The notes below the pieces were generated by a model. It was given only the letters and a program-made list of their open reading frames with translations. It was not told the DNA's origin and did not search any database. Shown in pieces: positions 17,047-26,607 of a stretch of 64,000 bases of DNA. The translations under genes and the position numbers were made by a program. The stretch covers positions 169,303 through 233,302 of the forward strand of contig NZ_VIYJ01000010.1 in NCBI RefSeq assembly GCF_008087085.1. The letters run 5' to 3'. This DNA is from Nocardioides rubriscoriae (GTDB taxonomy: Bacteria > Actinomycetota > Actinomycetes > Propionibacteriales > Nocardioidaceae). Numbering within the stretch: the stretch's first letter is position 1; the number at the start of each line of letters is the position of its first letter.

Positions 17047-18645
17047 CTAGGGTGCGGCGAGGTCCACCACGCGGTCGACTCCGACGTCGTCGAGGAAGGC
17101 CGGGTCGTGGCTGACCACCACCAGCGCGCCGCGGTAGCCGGCCAGCGCCGACACCAGCGCGTCGTACGACGCCAGGTCGAGGTTGTTGGTCGGCTCGTCG
17201 AGCAGCAGCAGCTGCGGAGCGGGGTCGGCCAGCAGGACCCGCGCCAGCGACGCCCGGAAGCGTTCGCCACCCGAGAGGGACCCGGCCTGCCGGTCGGCGC
17301 GGGCGCCGCGGAACAGGAAGCGCGCCAGCGAGGCGCGCACCACCTGGGGGTCGACCCCGGGCGCGGCGGCCTGCACGTTGGCCGCGACGCTGAGGGCGTC
17401 GTCGAGCTGGCCGGGCCCGGTCAGGCGCTGGGGGAGGAGCCCTACGGGCACCCGCACGCGGACCTCGCCCGAGCGGGGTGGCAGCAGCCCCGCGACGGTG
17501 TGCAGCAGGGTCGTCTTGCCGGCGCCGTTGGGGCCGACGACGGCGACCCGGTCGGGGCCGCTGACGTCGAGGTCGACCGTGGCACCGGTGCGCAGCACCA
17601 GGTCGTGCGTGCTCAGCACGACGCGCCCGCGCGGCACGGCGGTCGCCGGCAGGTCGACACGGATCTCGCGGTCCTCGCGCAGCAGCGACTCGGCCTCGAC
17701 GAGTCGCTCGCGGGCCGTGTCGAGGCGGTCGTCATGGATCCGTCGGTACGACGCCGCGTTCTTCTCGGAGCGGTTCCTCCAGAAGTCCTGGGCGCCCTGG
17801 GGCATGTTGGTGGTGGCCGCGTTGCGGGCGCCCTGCCGCTTGCGTTGCGCGAGCAGGCGCTCGGCCTCGGCCCGGTCGGCGCGCTGGCGCTTCACGTCGG
17901 CCCGGGCCGCGGTCACCGCCTGCGCGGCGGCCTCCTGCTCGGTCGCCACCTGCTCGGCGTACGCCGTCCAGCCGCCGCCGTACCAGCGCACCGAGCCGTC
18001 GCGCAGGTCGCCGATGCGGTTGACGTGCTCGAGCAGCGCCCGGTCGTGGCTGACCAGCAGCAGCGAGCCGGGCCACGTCGAGACCAGGTCGACCAGCCGG
18101 GCGCGGGCGTCGGCGTCGAGGTTGTTGGTGGGTTCGTCGAGCAGCAGGACGTCGGGCGGGTCGAGCACGAGCCGTGCCAGGCCGAGCTGGACGACCTCAC
18201 CACCCGACAGCTCGCCCAGACGCCGGTCGAGGACGTCGGCCGGCAGGCCCAGCCGGGCCAGCGACGCGACGGCGCGCTCGGCGACGTCCCAGCCGCCGTC
18301 GCCGACGGCGTCGTAGTCGTCGGGGTCGACCGAGCCGGCCTCGATCGCGGCCAGGGCCTCGAGGGTCGCGGCGATGCCGAGGACGTCGACGACCGCGCGG
18401 TCGGTGTCGAGCGTGAGGTCCTGGGGCAGGTAGCCGACCCGGCCGCGGACGCTGACGTGGCCCGAGGTCGGGGCGAGCTCGCCCGCGGCCACGCGCAGCA
18501 CGGTGGACTTGCCGGCGCCGTTGACGCCGACCAGCGCCGAGCGTCCGGGTGGGACGAGCAGGTCGAGACCGGTCAGGGCGGGCGTGCCGTCGGGCCAGAC
18601 GACACTGACGCCCGACAGGCGCAGGACGGAGGGGTGGGACGGCAT
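17047..18645 (-). CDS. ABC-F family ATPase
   Basis: 532 residues with two nucleotide-binding domains and no membrane helices, the ABC-F layout of ribosome-acting proteins. Domain 1: Walker A VGVNGAGKST, signature LSGGEVVQLGLARL, Walker B VLLLDEPTNNLD. A charged linker follows at about 235-335. Domain 2: Walker A VGPNGAGKTT, signature LSGGERFRASLARVL, Walker B LLLLDEPTNNLD. Family members protect the ribosome from antibiotics or rescue stalled ribosomes; which applies is not decidable here. ATG at 18645 has GGGGAG nine bases upstream. Confidence 0.9.
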   Translation of the reverse strand: MPSHPSVLRLSGVSVVWPDGTPALTGLDLLVPPGRSALVGVNGAGKSTVLRVAAGELAPTSGHVSVRGRVGYLPQDLTLDTDRAVVDVLGIAATLEALAAIEAGSVDPDDYDAVGDGGWDVAERAVASLARLGLPADVLDRRLGELSGGEVVQLGLARLVLDPPDVLLLDEPTNNLDADARARLVDLVSTWPGSLLLVSHDRALLEHVNRIGDLRDGSVRWYGGGWTAYAEQVATEQEAAAQAVTAARADVKRQRADRAEAERLLAQRKRQGARNAATTNMPQGAQDFWRNRSEKNAASYRRIHDDRLDTARERLVEAESLLREDREIRVDLPATAVPRGRVVLSTHDLVLRTGATVDLDVSGPDRVAVVGPNGAGKTTLLHTVAGLLPPRSGEVRVRVPVGLLPQRLTGPGQLDDALSVAANVQAAAPGVDPQVVRASLARFLFRGARADRQAGSLSGGERFRASLARVLLADPAPQLLLLDEPTNNLDLASYDALVSALAGYRGALVVVSHDPAFLDDVGVDRVVDLAAP

Positions 18646-18869
18646 GGCGGAAGCTCCCCAGGGGTGCGGGGTGGACGGAGGTCGGGTGCGGGACCTCACA
18701 GCTTCACGACGCGGCCGTTCGTCGGGGGCGGGACACTGCCGACACTAGGCGGTGGCGTCGTGCTCAGCCACCGGTTTACGCGGCCGTCATCCGTGTAGCG
18801 TGGCCGCGTCGTGACGGAGGCACAGCGTCGTGCACCCGGTCTGCCCGTCCCCGGACGTCGGAGAACCCC

Positions 18870-20468
18870 GTGATCCCACCCGCCGGCCGTGCCGTCGTGC
18901 TCATCGCCGAGGAGCTGAGCCCTGCCACCGTCGAGGCGCTCGGCCCCGACTTCGAGGTCCGCCACTGCGACGGCGCCGACCGTACGGCGCTGCTCGCCGC
19001 GGTCGCCGACGCCGACGCGGTCCTGGTCCGCTCGGCCACCAAGGTCGACGCCGAGGTGCTCGCCGCCGCCCCGCGCCTGCGCGTCGTGGCCCGCGCGGGG
19101 GTCGGGCTCGACAACATCGACGTGCGCGCCGCGACGATGGCCGGGGTCATGGTCGTCAACGCGCCGACCTCCAACATCGTCTCGGCCGCCGAGCTCGCGG
19201 TGGCGCTGATGCTCGCGGCCGCGCGCCACGTCTCACCGGCCCACGCCGCCCTGCGCGCGGGGGAGTGGAAGCGCGCCCGCTACACCGGCATCGAGCTCTA
19301 CGAGAAGACCGTCGGCGTGGTCGGCCTGGGCCGCATCGGCGTCCTGGTGGCCCAGCGCCTGGCGGCGTTCGGGATGAACGTCATCGCCTACGACCCCTAC
19401 GTGCAGGCGGGGCGCGCCGCGCAGGTCGGCGTACGCCTGGTCGACCTCGACACCCTGCTGGCCGAGTCCGACTTCATGAGCGTCCACCTGCCCAAGACGC
19501 CGGAGACCATCGGTCTCATCGGGGCCGAGCAGCTCGCCGCGGCCAAGCCCGGCCTGGTGCTCGTCAACGCCGCGCGCGGCGGGATCGTCGACGAGGCGGC
19601 GCTCTACGACGCGCTCAAGAACGGGCAGATCGCCGCGGCCGGCCTCGACGTCTTCGCCACCGAGCCGTGCACCGACAGCCCGCTCCTCGAGCTCGACAAC
19701 GTCGTCGCCACCCCGCACCTCGGGGCGTCGACCGAGGAGGCGCAGGAGAAAGCGGGCCTCTCGGTCGCGCGCTCGGTCGTGCTGGCGCTGGCCGGCGAGC
19801 TCGTGCCCGACGCGGTCAACGTGCAGGGCGGCGTGATCGCCGAGGAGGTGCGCCCCGGCATCCCGCTGACCGAGAAGCTCGGCCGCATCTTCACCGGCGT
19901 CGCCGGCGAGGTCGCCCAGCAGATCGACGTCGAGGTGCGTGGCGAGATCACCGAGAACGACGTCAAGGTGCTCGAGCTCGCCGCTCTCAAGGGGGTCTTC
20001 ACCGACGTCATCGAGGACGCCGTCTCCTACGTCAACGCCCCGCTGCTGGCCGCCGAGCGCGGCACCGCCGTACGACTGGTGACCGACACCGAGAGCCCCG
20101 ACCACCGCAACCTCATCACCATCCGCGGCACCCTCGCCGACGGCTCCCAGGTCTCGGTGTCGGGAACCCTGGTCGGCATCAACCAGCGCGAGCGGCTGGT
20201 CGAGGTCAACGGCTACGACATCGACCTCGAGCCCACCGAGCACCTGGCCTTCTTCGCCTACCACGACCGTCCGGGCATGGTCGGCACCGTCGGGCGCCTG
20301 CTCGGCGACGCCGGCGTCAACATCGCCGGCATGCAGGTCTCGCGCAACGCCAAGGGCGGCGAGGCGCTGGTCGCGCTCTCGGTCGACACCGCGATCAGCG
20401 CCGAGGTGCTCGCCGACATCGAGGCCGCGATGAGCGCCCACTCGGCCCGCACCGTCGACCTCGTCTGA
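18870..20468 (+). CDS. serA: D-3-phosphoglycerate dehydrogenase
   Basis: 532 residues, the long type I form. Catalyses NAD-dependent oxidation of 3-phosphoglycerate, first step of serine synthesis. Substrate and NAD domains include VVARAGVGLDNID, GVVGLGRIGVLVAQRLAAFG, VNAARGGIVDE and the catalytic His in TPHLGASTEEAQ. They are followed by the allosteric substrate-binding domain and a C-terminal ACT domain (about 455-530, HDRPGMVGTVGRLLG) for serine feedback. GTG start after GTCGGAGAACCCC. A composite palindromic repeat lies directly downstream. Confidence 0.96.
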   Translation: MIPPAGRAVVLIAEELSPATVEALGPDFEVRHCDGADRTALLAAVADADAVLVRSATKVDAEVLAAAPRLRVVARAGVGLDNIDVRAATMAGVMVVNAPTSNIVSAAELAVALMLAAARHVSPAHAALRAGEWKRARYTGIELYEKTVGVVGLGRIGVLVAQRLAAFGMNVIAYDPYVQAGRAAQVGVRLVDLDTLLAESDFMSVHLPKTPETIGLIGAEQLAAAKPGLVLVNAARGGIVDEAALYDALKNGQIAAAGLDVFATEPCTDSPLLELDNVVATPHLGASTEEAQEKAGLSVARSVVLALAGELVPDAVNVQGGVIAEEVRPGIPLTEKLGRIFTGVAGEVAQQIDVEVRGEITENDVKVLELAALKGVFTDVIEDAVSYVNAPLLAAERGTAVRLVTDTESPDHRNLITIRGTLADGSQVSVSGTLVGINQRERLVEVNGYDIDLEPTEHLAFFAYHDRPGMVGTVGRLLGDAGVNIAGMQVSRNAKGGEALVALSVDTAISAEVLADIEAAMSAHSARTVDLV

Positions 20469-20478
20469 GGCTCGTGGC

Positions 20479-20572
20479 GGGAGTTTCACCGGCTAGGCGG
20501 TGAAACTCCCACTTCTGCGACGAAACTTCTCACCACAAGTGAGAGTTTCACCGCTGAAGCGGTGAAACTCCG
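20479..20572 (+). repeat. Composite palindromic element, copy 1 (downstream of serA)
   Basis: Two palindromes (20481-20508 and 20543-20570, arms GAGTTTCACCG/CGGTGAAACTC) are spaced 62 bases start to start. Between them lies a conserved centre CGACGAAACTTC. The same composite, inverted, is at 37951-38032. A further degenerate copy (CCACCGAAGCGGTGAGGCTC) follows at about 20572-20596. It lies between the convergent serA and MocR genes and could also serve as a bidirectional terminator. Confidence 0.9.
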
Positions 20573-20600
20573 CCACCGAAGCGGTGAGGCTCCCGCCGCC

Positions 20601-22043
20601 TCACGCCACCATCACCCGCGTACGCCGCGCCGCACCGACCGGCCCGCGCTCGCGTACGACGGCCCAGGCGGCCTCGAGCCGGCGGCAGGCCTCGACCAGC
20701 TCCTCGGGCGGGTGCGACCACGGCACCCGCACGAACCGGTCCAGCCCGCCCTCGGCAGCGAACGCCGGGCCGGGAGCGACGACGACCCCGCGGCGCTCGG
20801 CCTCGTCGGCCAGGGCGGTCGCGCGGGCCACGGGCAGCTCGCACCACACCGCCAGCCCGCCCGCCGGGCGCCGGAACCGCCACTCGGGCAGGTGCTCGGC
20901 GAGCGCGGCGAGCAGGGCGTCGCGCTGCTCGCGCAGCCGCTCGCGGTGACGCTCGAGCACCTCGTCGTCGGCCAGCAGCCGGGTCAGCGCGAGCTGCTCC
21001 ATCACGGGCGCACCGAGGTCGAGGCCGAGGCGGGCGCGGGTCAGTCGCTCCACCTGGTCGTGCGGCGCGCGGACCCAGCCGAGCCGCAGCCCGCCCCAGT
21101 GCGACTTGCTGGCGCTGCCGAGCGTGATCGTGCGCGGGTCGAAGACCGCGAAGGGGCGCGGCATCGCCTGCCCGTCGAGGGCGAGCGCCTGGTGCGCCTC
21201 GTCGACGACCGCGACGGTGCCCGTGCGCCGCAGGTGGGCCGCGCAGGTGGCCCGGTCGGCCTCGGACATCACGTGGCCGGTGGGATTCTGGAAGTCGGGG
21301 ATGAGGTAGGCCAGCGTCGGGCGCACCTCGTCGAGCGCCGTGCCCACGGCGTCGAGGTCCCAGCCGTCGGGGTCGACCGGCATCGCGCGCAGCCGCGCGC
21401 CGCTGCTGCTGATCGCCTGGGTGGCGTTGGGGTAGACCGGCGACTCGACCAGCACCCGGTCGCGCGGCCCGGTCAGGGCGCGGGCGACCAGCGCCGCCGC
21501 AGCCAGCGCGCCCGCGGTCACCACGACCTGGTCGGGGTCGGTGGGCAGGCCGCGCGCGGTGTAGCGCTCGGCGATCGCGGCCTGCAGGGCGGGCAGCCCG
21601 GCGGGGAAGTAGCCGTGCCCGCCGAGGTACGCCGGCAGCTCGCCGCCCGCCCAGGCGTAGGCCGCGGCGATGCCGGGCGGGGCGGAGGTCGCCGCGCAGT
21701 TGAGGTCGATGGTGCCGGAGTCGCCGGCCCCGCCGCGCCCGGGCGCCAGCGCGCGGTCGTGCGCCCGCGAGCGGCCGCCAGGCACCCGGGTGAAGGTGCC
21801 GGCACCACGGCGGGCCTCGGCGTACCCCGCGTCGCGCAGCAGCTGGTAGGCCCGGGTGACCGTCGTGCGCGAGACGTCGAGCACCTCGGTGAGGTCGCGC
21901 TCGCTGGGCAGCCGCACGCCCAGGCCGATCCGGCCGTCGCCGACCAGCTCGGTGAGCGTCTCGGCGAGCCCGGCGTAGGCGGGGGAGCGGTCGAAGCCGG
22001 CGACGAGGGTGGCCACGCGGCTCGCCGAGATGGTCTGGCCCAT
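20601..22043 (-). CDS. MocR/PdxR-like regulator (GntR HTH fused to aminotransferase fold)
   Basis: 480 residues. Winged helix of GntR type at about 15-85 (PLPSERDLTEVLDVSRTTVTR is close to family form) joined to a fold type I aminotransferase-like domain with PLP-binding Lys in GSASKSHWGG and DEAHQAL. MocR proteins use bound PLP and sometimes an amine ligand as effector. Divergent from yczE-like membrane gene, the usual pairing for the YczR subgroup. ATG at 22043 chosen; a GTG nine bases upstream is possible. Confidence 0.9.
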   Translation of the reverse strand: MGQTISASRVATLVAGFDRSPAYAGLAETLTELVGDGRIGLGVRLPSERDLTEVLDVSRTTVTRAYQLLRDAGYAEARRGAGTFTRVPGGRSRAHDRALAPGRGGAGDSGTIDLNCAATSAPPGIAAAYAWAGGELPAYLGGHGYFPAGLPALQAAIAERYTARGLPTDPDQVVVTAGALAAAALVARALTGPRDRVLVESPVYPNATQAISSSGARLRAMPVDPDGWDLDAVGTALDEVRPTLAYLIPDFQNPTGHVMSEADRATCAAHLRRTGTVAVVDEAHQALALDGQAMPRPFAVFDPRTITLGSASKSHWGGLRLGWVRAPHDQVERLTRARLGLDLGAPVMEQLALTRLLADDEVLERHRERLREQRDALLAALAEHLPEWRFRRPAGGLAVWCELPVARATALADEAERRGVVVAPGPAFAAEGGLDRFVRVPWSHPPEELVEACRRLEAAWAVVRERGPVGAARRTRVMVA

Positions 22044-22061
22044 GGTGGCCACTCTGACATG

Positions 22062-22086
22062 ATTGGCTATTCAGCAGAAGGCCAAT
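22062..22086. promoter_or_regulatory. Likely MocR operator
   Basis: Inverted repeat ATTGGC (22062-22067) and GCCAAT (22081-22086), 13 bases apart, in the 62-base gap between the divergent MocR-type regulator and the YczE-type gene. Position and symmetry suit binding by the neighbouring regulator to control both promoters. Confidence 0.6.
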
Positions 22087-22105
22087 CGGCGTCACGCTCG
22101 ACAGC

Positions 22106-22777
22106 GTGACCCTGACCTCGGAGCTCCCGCGGCCCGCCCTCGTCGACCTCGGCCCGCTCGCGCAGCTGCGCGCCGGCCGGTTGCCCGAGCGGCTCGTGCG
22201 GCTGCTCGTCGGCCTGGTCCTGTACGGCGTCTCGCTGGCCCTCATGGTGCGCGGCGACCTCGGCCTGGCGCCCTGGGACGTGCTGCACTCGGGGCTGATC
22301 CGCCACGTCCCGCTCACCTTGGGCCAGGCCGTTGTGGTGATGAGCTTCGTCGTGCTGCTGCTGTGGGTGCCGCTGCGCGAGATGCCCGGTGTCGGCACCG
22401 TCGCCAACGCGCTGGTCGTCGGGTTCTCCGCCGACGCCACGCTCGCCGTGCTCGACGCCCCCGCGCCCCTCGTGGCGCGCGCCGGGCTGATGGTCGGCGG
22501 GGTGCTGCTGTGCGGGTTCGCCTCCGCCCTCTACATCGGGGCCCAGCTCGGCCGTGGCCCCCGCGACGGCCTCATGACCGGGCTCGCCCGGCGTACGGGC
22601 TGGTCGATCCGCCTGGTGCGCACCGGCCTCGAGGTCGCCGTCGTGCTCGTCGGGCTCACCCTCGGCGGCGTCCTGGGCCTGGGCACGGTGCTCTACGCGC
22701 TCGCGATCGGGCCACTCACCCAGCTGCTGCTGCCGGTCTTCCTGGTCGACCTCGACGCTCACCGCGCGGGCCACTGA
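22106..22777 (+). CDS. YczE/YitT-like membrane protein
   Basis: 223-residue membrane protein with about five helices and the family signatures RGDLGLAPWDVLHSGL and GRGPRDGLMTGLARRTGWS. Function is unproven; members paired with MocR regulators are thought to be transport related. GTG start 62 bases from the divergent regulator start, with CACGCT seven bases upstream as a possible leaderless -10. Confidence 0.85.
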   Translation: MTLTSELPRPALVDLGPLAQLRAGRLPERLVRLLVGLVLYGVSLALMVRGDLGLAPWDVLHSGLIRHVPLTLGQAVVVMSFVVLLLWVPLREMPGVGTVANALVVGFSADATLAVLDAPAPLVARAGLMVGGVLLCGFASALYIGAQLGRGPRDGLMTGLARRTGWSIRLVRTGLEVAVVLVGLTLGGVLGLGTVLYALAIGPLTQLLLPVFLVDLDAHRAGH

Positions 22778-22871
22778 CGCCGCGACGGCGGGACGTCCGC
22801 CGGTCACCACGCCGCCGACCCTGGACCGCGTTGTCGGTGGCGCCCCGTAAGGTCGACCACGTGAAGACCCG

Positions 22872-23138
22872 ATGAGCAAGACCGACGAGCTGCGCGCCAT
22901 GCGCGAGGCCAAGTACGCCCGTGCCCGCGCCGCCACCGGCCGCGCGCCGCTGACCCCCAACGCCCCGGCCACGACCCCACCCGTCGCGCCCGCGGCCGCC
23001 AAGGCCGCCAAGCCCGCCAAGCCCGCCGACGCCACCGCCGAGCCGGCGACCGACGCGCTGTGCGGCCACCGCAACATGAGCGGCCGCACCTGCACCCGCG
23101 AGCAGGGCCACGCGGCCAAGAGCCACCGCTACTCCTGA
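22872..23138 (+). CDS. Small Ala/Pro/Lys-rich protein with Cys-His tail
   Basis: 88 residues. Charged N terminus (MSKTDELRAMREAKYARARA), a Pro/Ala/Lys-rich linker, then a compact tail LCGHRNMSGRTCTREQGH with two Cys and several His that could bind a metal. Not recognised as a named family. Same strand as the signalling cluster but 95 bases before it. Confidence 0.65.
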   Translation: MSKTDELRAMREAKYARARAATGRAPLTPNAPATTPPVAPAAAKAAKPAKPADATAEPATDALCGHRNMSGRTCTREQGHAAKSHRYS

Positions 23139-23233
23139 GACCTGCCCGCGCCGCCCGGGCGGTGTCCACACCGACCCGGGCCGCGCCGTCGCGACACGAG
23201 ACGAGCAGCGTCCGAGGTGACAGACTGCGCGCC

Positions 23234-24487
23234 ATGACCGCAGGCACCCCCGAGCAGCCCGCCGCCGGCGAGGCCGCCGTGCAACCCCTCGCCCCGCCCG
23301 ACCCCGTCGTCACGCTGACCGCGCCGGCCCCGGTCGCCGCGGTCGCGGAGACCGCGGCGCCCAAGATGGCGCCGCCGGTCTCCGCCCAGGCGATGCCCGA
23401 GCTCGACGCCAAGGTCGACGGGTTCATGAACGCGCTCACCGCCACGCAGGCCGGCAGCCCCGAGTTCGCCGCGCAGGCCGAGAACGTCCGCACGATGGGC
23501 GACGCCGACATCCGCAAGGCGGCCGAGACCTCCAACCGGATGCTCGACAAGCCGGTCACCGCCCTGAAGGAGGGCGGCCTGGCCCAGGGCAGCGCCGTCG
23601 GCAAGACCCTGCTCGAGCTGCGCCGCACCGTCGAGGACCTCGACCCCAGCCAGGCCACCGGCACCAAGCGCTGGCTTGACATCCTGCCGTTCGGCGACAA
23701 GATCACCGACTACTTCCGCAAGTACCAGTCGGCGCAGACCCAGCTCAACGGCATCCTCCACAGCCTGCGCAACGGCCAGGACGAGCTGCAGCGCGACAAC
23801 GTCGCGCTCAACCTCGAGAAGACCAACCTGTGGGCCGTCATGGGCCGGCTCAACCAGTACGTCTACGTCGCTGAGCGGCTCGACGCCCGGCTCGCGGCGC
23901 GCATCGCCGAGCTCGAGCTCAGTGACCCCGAGGCGGCCAAGGCGCTGAGCCAGGACGTGCTGTTCTACGTGCGCCAGAAGCACCAGGACCTGCTCACCCA
24001 GCTCGCGGTGTCGATCCAGAGCTACCTCGCGATCGACATCATCATCAAGAACAACATCGAGCTCATCAAGGGTGTCGACCGCGCCTCGACCACCACGATC
24101 TCCGCGCTGCGCACGGCGGTCATCGTCGCGCAGGCGCTGGGCAACCAGAAGCTCGTCCTCGACCAGATCACCGCTCTCAACACCACCACGTCGGGCATGA
24201 TCCAGCGCACCTCCGAGATGCTCAAGGACAACAGCGCGGCGATCCAGGAGCAGGCGGCGGCCTCGACGATCGGCATCGAGCAGCTGCAGGCGGCCTTCGC
24301 CAACATCTACGCCACGATGGACTCCATCGACGAGTTCAAGCTCAAGGCGCTCGACAACATGTCGGCCACGATCGGCGTGCTCGAGACCGAGGTCGAGAAG
24401 TCGCGCTCCTACCTCGACCGGGTCCAGAAGCACGACGCCCGCAACGCCCAGGGCACCCTCGACCTGTCCACCCAGCCGCTGAGCTGA
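23234..24487 (+). CDS. telA: TelA/toxic anion resistance family protein
   Basis: 417 residues, mostly alpha-helical, matching the TelA family: PFGDKITDYFRKYQSAQTQL, LEKTNLWAVMGRLNQYVYVA, then FYVRQKHQDLLTQLAVSIQ and the Gln/Asn-rich helices SYLAIDIIIKNNIELIKGV. Cytoplasmic, with a Pro/Ala-rich N-terminal tail of about 50 residues. TelA proteins are tied to tellurite and other stress resistance but their biochemical action is unknown. ATG at 23234 is chosen over a longer frame running through the preceding gene. First gene of a ten-gene collinear cluster ending at 35561. Confidence 0.88.
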   Translation: MTAGTPEQPAAGEAAVQPLAPPDPVVTLTAPAPVAAVAETAAPKMAPPVSAQAMPELDAKVDGFMNALTATQAGSPEFAAQAENVRTMGDADIRKAAETSNRMLDKPVTALKEGGLAQGSAVGKTLLELRRTVEDLDPSQATGTKRWLDILPFGDKITDYFRKYQSAQTQLNGILHSLRNGQDELQRDNVALNLEKTNLWAVMGRLNQYVYVAERLDARLAARIAELELSDPEAAKALSQDVLFYVRQKHQDLLTQLAVSIQSYLAIDIIIKNNIELIKGVDRASTTTISALRTAVIVAQALGNQKLVLDQITALNTTTSGMIQRTSEMLKDNSAAIQEQAAASTIGIEQLQAAFANIYATMDSIDEFKLKALDNMSATIGVLETEVEKSRSYLDRVQKHDARNAQGTLDLSTQPLS

Positions 24488-24503
24488 CCCGGACCGACCA
24501 CAC

Positions 24504-25025
24504 GTGGGACTGAGGGACTGGTGGGCGAGCAGGCGGGCCGGCAGCGACGCCGGCGATGCCGTCACGCCGTCACCGCAGCCACCCACCGAGCAGGACGTGC
24601 TGGCCTCGCTCAACCGGGTGGGCGCGATGCTCGCCGAGGGCAACGCGCCCCCGGTCGTCACCGCGCGGGTCGTGCGGATCGCCCGCACCATCAACGACAC
24701 CCTGCCGCGCATCCGCAACCTCGGGCTCGGGTCGATGGAGGGCTACTCCGTGGTGGCCACCGCGACGACGTACCTCCCCGAGGCGGTCGGTGCCTACCTG
24801 CGGCTGCCGCGCGAGTGGGCCGACACCCGGCCCATCGACGGCTACAAGACCTCGCTGATGGTGCTCGTCGAGCAGCTCGAGCTGCTGGCCGCGACCATGG
24901 ACAAGATCCTCGACGCCGCCAACAACGCCGACGCGCAGGCGCTGATCGCGCACGGCATGTTCCTCGACGCCAAGTTCGGCCACGCCTCCGACGGTGGTCC
25001 CGACCTCCAGCTGGGCACCCCATGA
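24504..25025 (+). CDS. Helical protein of the telA cluster
   Basis: 173 residues, helical, starting GLRDWWASRR after GTG. Contains LPRIRNLGLGSMEGY and YLPEAVGAYLRLPREWAD, a pattern like the XpaC-type partners often found beside TelA; that comparison is from memory and tentative. 16 bases after telA, so likely co-translated. No membrane segment or catalytic motif is visible. A hairpin repeat lies directly downstream. Confidence 0.75.
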   Translation: MGLRDWWASRRAGSDAGDAVTPSPQPPTEQDVLASLNRVGAMLAEGNAPPVVTARVVRIARTINDTLPRIRNLGLGSMEGYSVVATATTYLPEAVGAYLRLPREWADTRPIDGYKTSLMVLVEQLELLAATMDKILDAANNADAQALIAHGMFLDAKFGHASDGGPDLQLGTP

Positions 25026-25039
25026 CATCCCCACACGCC

Positions 25040-25076
25040 GGTCGAGGAGGTTCCGCTAGGAACCGTCTCGAGACCA
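25040..25076 (+). repeat. Interspersed hairpin repeat, copy 2 (inside the signalling cluster)
   Basis: GGTCGAGGAGG to CGAGACCA with inner stem GGTTCC/GGAACC around GCTA. Same family as 8354, with both sides of the stem changed in step. It sits between two genes of one operon, ending 16 bases before the AAA+ gene. Confidence 0.85.
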
Positions 25077-25092
25077 CTTCGCAGGAGGCTCA

Positions 25093-26607
25093 ATGACGAC
25101 CCTCGCCGCCGCGCTCGAGGCGCTGGAGAAGGTCGCCACCGACGCCGGGGTCGACCCGGCGACGGCGCGCCGCGAGGGCGAGGCCCTGGCCGCCACGGTC
25201 GCCGAGCCCAACAAGGGCGCCTTCGTCGACTGGTGCGCCGAGACCGGACGCGCCAGCGCGGCCGAGCCGTTCTTCGACGCCGCATCGCGCGGGCGCCGCT
25301 ACCGGGCCGCGCAGACGGCCACGATGAGCCTGCTGGCCTCCGGCGGCTCACCGGCCGCCCCGTCGTACGCCGCCGCGCTGGGCGACGTCGCGCTCGCCGG
25401 CGCCTCGCTGGGCACACCCGACCCTCGCGCCACCGGCAACGCGGCCACGGCCGCGGCGGCCCAGCTGGCCGAGCCGGCCGTCCACCGGCCGTCCGCGCCG
25501 ACGCTCGGTGACGAGGTCACGGGGTCGCTCCTGCAGCAGCTGTCGGTGGTGCAGGCCAAGATCGCCGGGCTGAGCGGTCTCGACACGGGCGCGGGCGCCA
25601 CCTCGTCGACCACCGTCGATCCGGTCGCTGTCGCGCCCCCGCCTGCTGAGACGGCCGAGCCCGCGCCGGCCCCCGAGCCCGAAAAACCCAAGAAGACCCT
25701 CGAGGAGCTGCTCGCCGAGCTCGACGACCTGGTCGGCCTGGCCGACGTCAAGGCCGAGATCCACCGGCAGGCGGCGGTGCTGCGGGTCGAGGGGCTGCGG
25801 GCCCAGGCCGGTCTGAAGAACCCCGACATCACCCGCCACATGGTCTTCAACGGCAACCCCGGCACCGGCAAGACGACCGTCGCGCGGCTGGTCTCGGGCA
25901 TCTACGCCGCGCTGGGGCTGCTCAGCAAGGGCCAGCTCGTCGAGGTCGACCGCTCCGAGCTGGTCGCGGGCTACCTCGGCCAGACCGCGGCCAAGACCGC
26001 CGAGGTGGTCGCGTCCGCGCTCGGTGGCGTGCTCTTCATCGACGAGGCCTACTCGCTGGCCGGCGACCAGTACGGCACCGAGGCGATCGACACCCTGGTC
26101 AAGGAGATGGAGGACCACCGCGGCGACCTCGTGGTCATCGTGGCCGGCTACCCCCTGCCGATGCAGGTCTTCATCGCCCAGAACCCCGGGCTCGAGAGCC
26201 GCTTCCGCACCCACATCGACTTCGTCGACTACACCGACGCCGAGCTGGTCGACATCTTCGAGGTGATGGCCGCCGCCGCCGAGTACGACGTGAGCGAACC
26301 GGTGCTCGACCGGCTGCGCGACATCCTCGGCGGCGTCGAGCGGGGCCCGACCTTCGGCAACGCGCGCTGGGTCCGCAACCTGCTCGAGGCTGCGATCGGC
26401 CGCCAGGCCTGGCGCCTGCGCGAGGTCGAGGCGCCCACGCTCGCGCAGCTGCGCACCCTGGAGCTCGACGACGTCGAGCTCGAGGAGGAGAGCACCGACC
26501 CTGCCGCGGACCCCGCCGCCGAGTCCGACGGTGCGAGGGTTGAGACCGTCGATATCGGGCAGGCCCCGTCGGGCGACCCGCAGCCCACCCCCGAGGAGAC
26601 CCCGTGA
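25093..26607 (+). CDS. AAA+ ATPase of the CbbX/CfxQ (EccA-like) type
   Basis: 504 residues. N-terminal helical region (about 1-200) then an AAA+ domain: DDLVGLADVKAEI entry, Walker A GNPGTGKTT at 254-262, DRSELVAGYLGQTA pore-loop region, Walker B GVLFIDEAYSL, sensor region VVIVAGYP and Arg finger region NPGLESRF. CbbX-type motors remodel protein complexes. An acidic tail follows. ATG after AGGAGGCTC; the stop overlaps glnX by four bases. Likely chaperone of this signalling cluster (inference). Confidence 0.9.
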   Translation: MTTLAAALEALEKVATDAGVDPATARREGEALAATVAEPNKGAFVDWCAETGRASAAEPFFDAASRGRRYRAAQTATMSLLASGGSPAAPSYAAALGDVALAGASLGTPDPRATGNAATAAAAQLAEPAVHRPSAPTLGDEVTGSLLQQLSVVQAKIAGLSGLDTGAGATSSTTVDPVAVAPPPAETAEPAPAPEPEKPKKTLEELLAELDDLVGLADVKAEIHRQAAVLRVEGLRAQAGLKNPDITRHMVFNGNPGTGKTTVARLVSGIYAALGLLSKGQLVEVDRSELVAGYLGQTAAKTAEVVASALGGVLFIDEAYSLAGDQYGTEAIDTLVKEMEDHRGDLVVIVAGYPLPMQVFIAQNPGLESRFRTHIDFVDYTDAELVDIFEVMAAAAEYDVSEPVLDRLRDILGGVERGPTFGNARWVRNLLEAAIGRQAWRLREVEAPTLAQLRTLELDDVELEEESTDPAADPAAESDGARVETVDIGQAPSGDPQPTPEETP

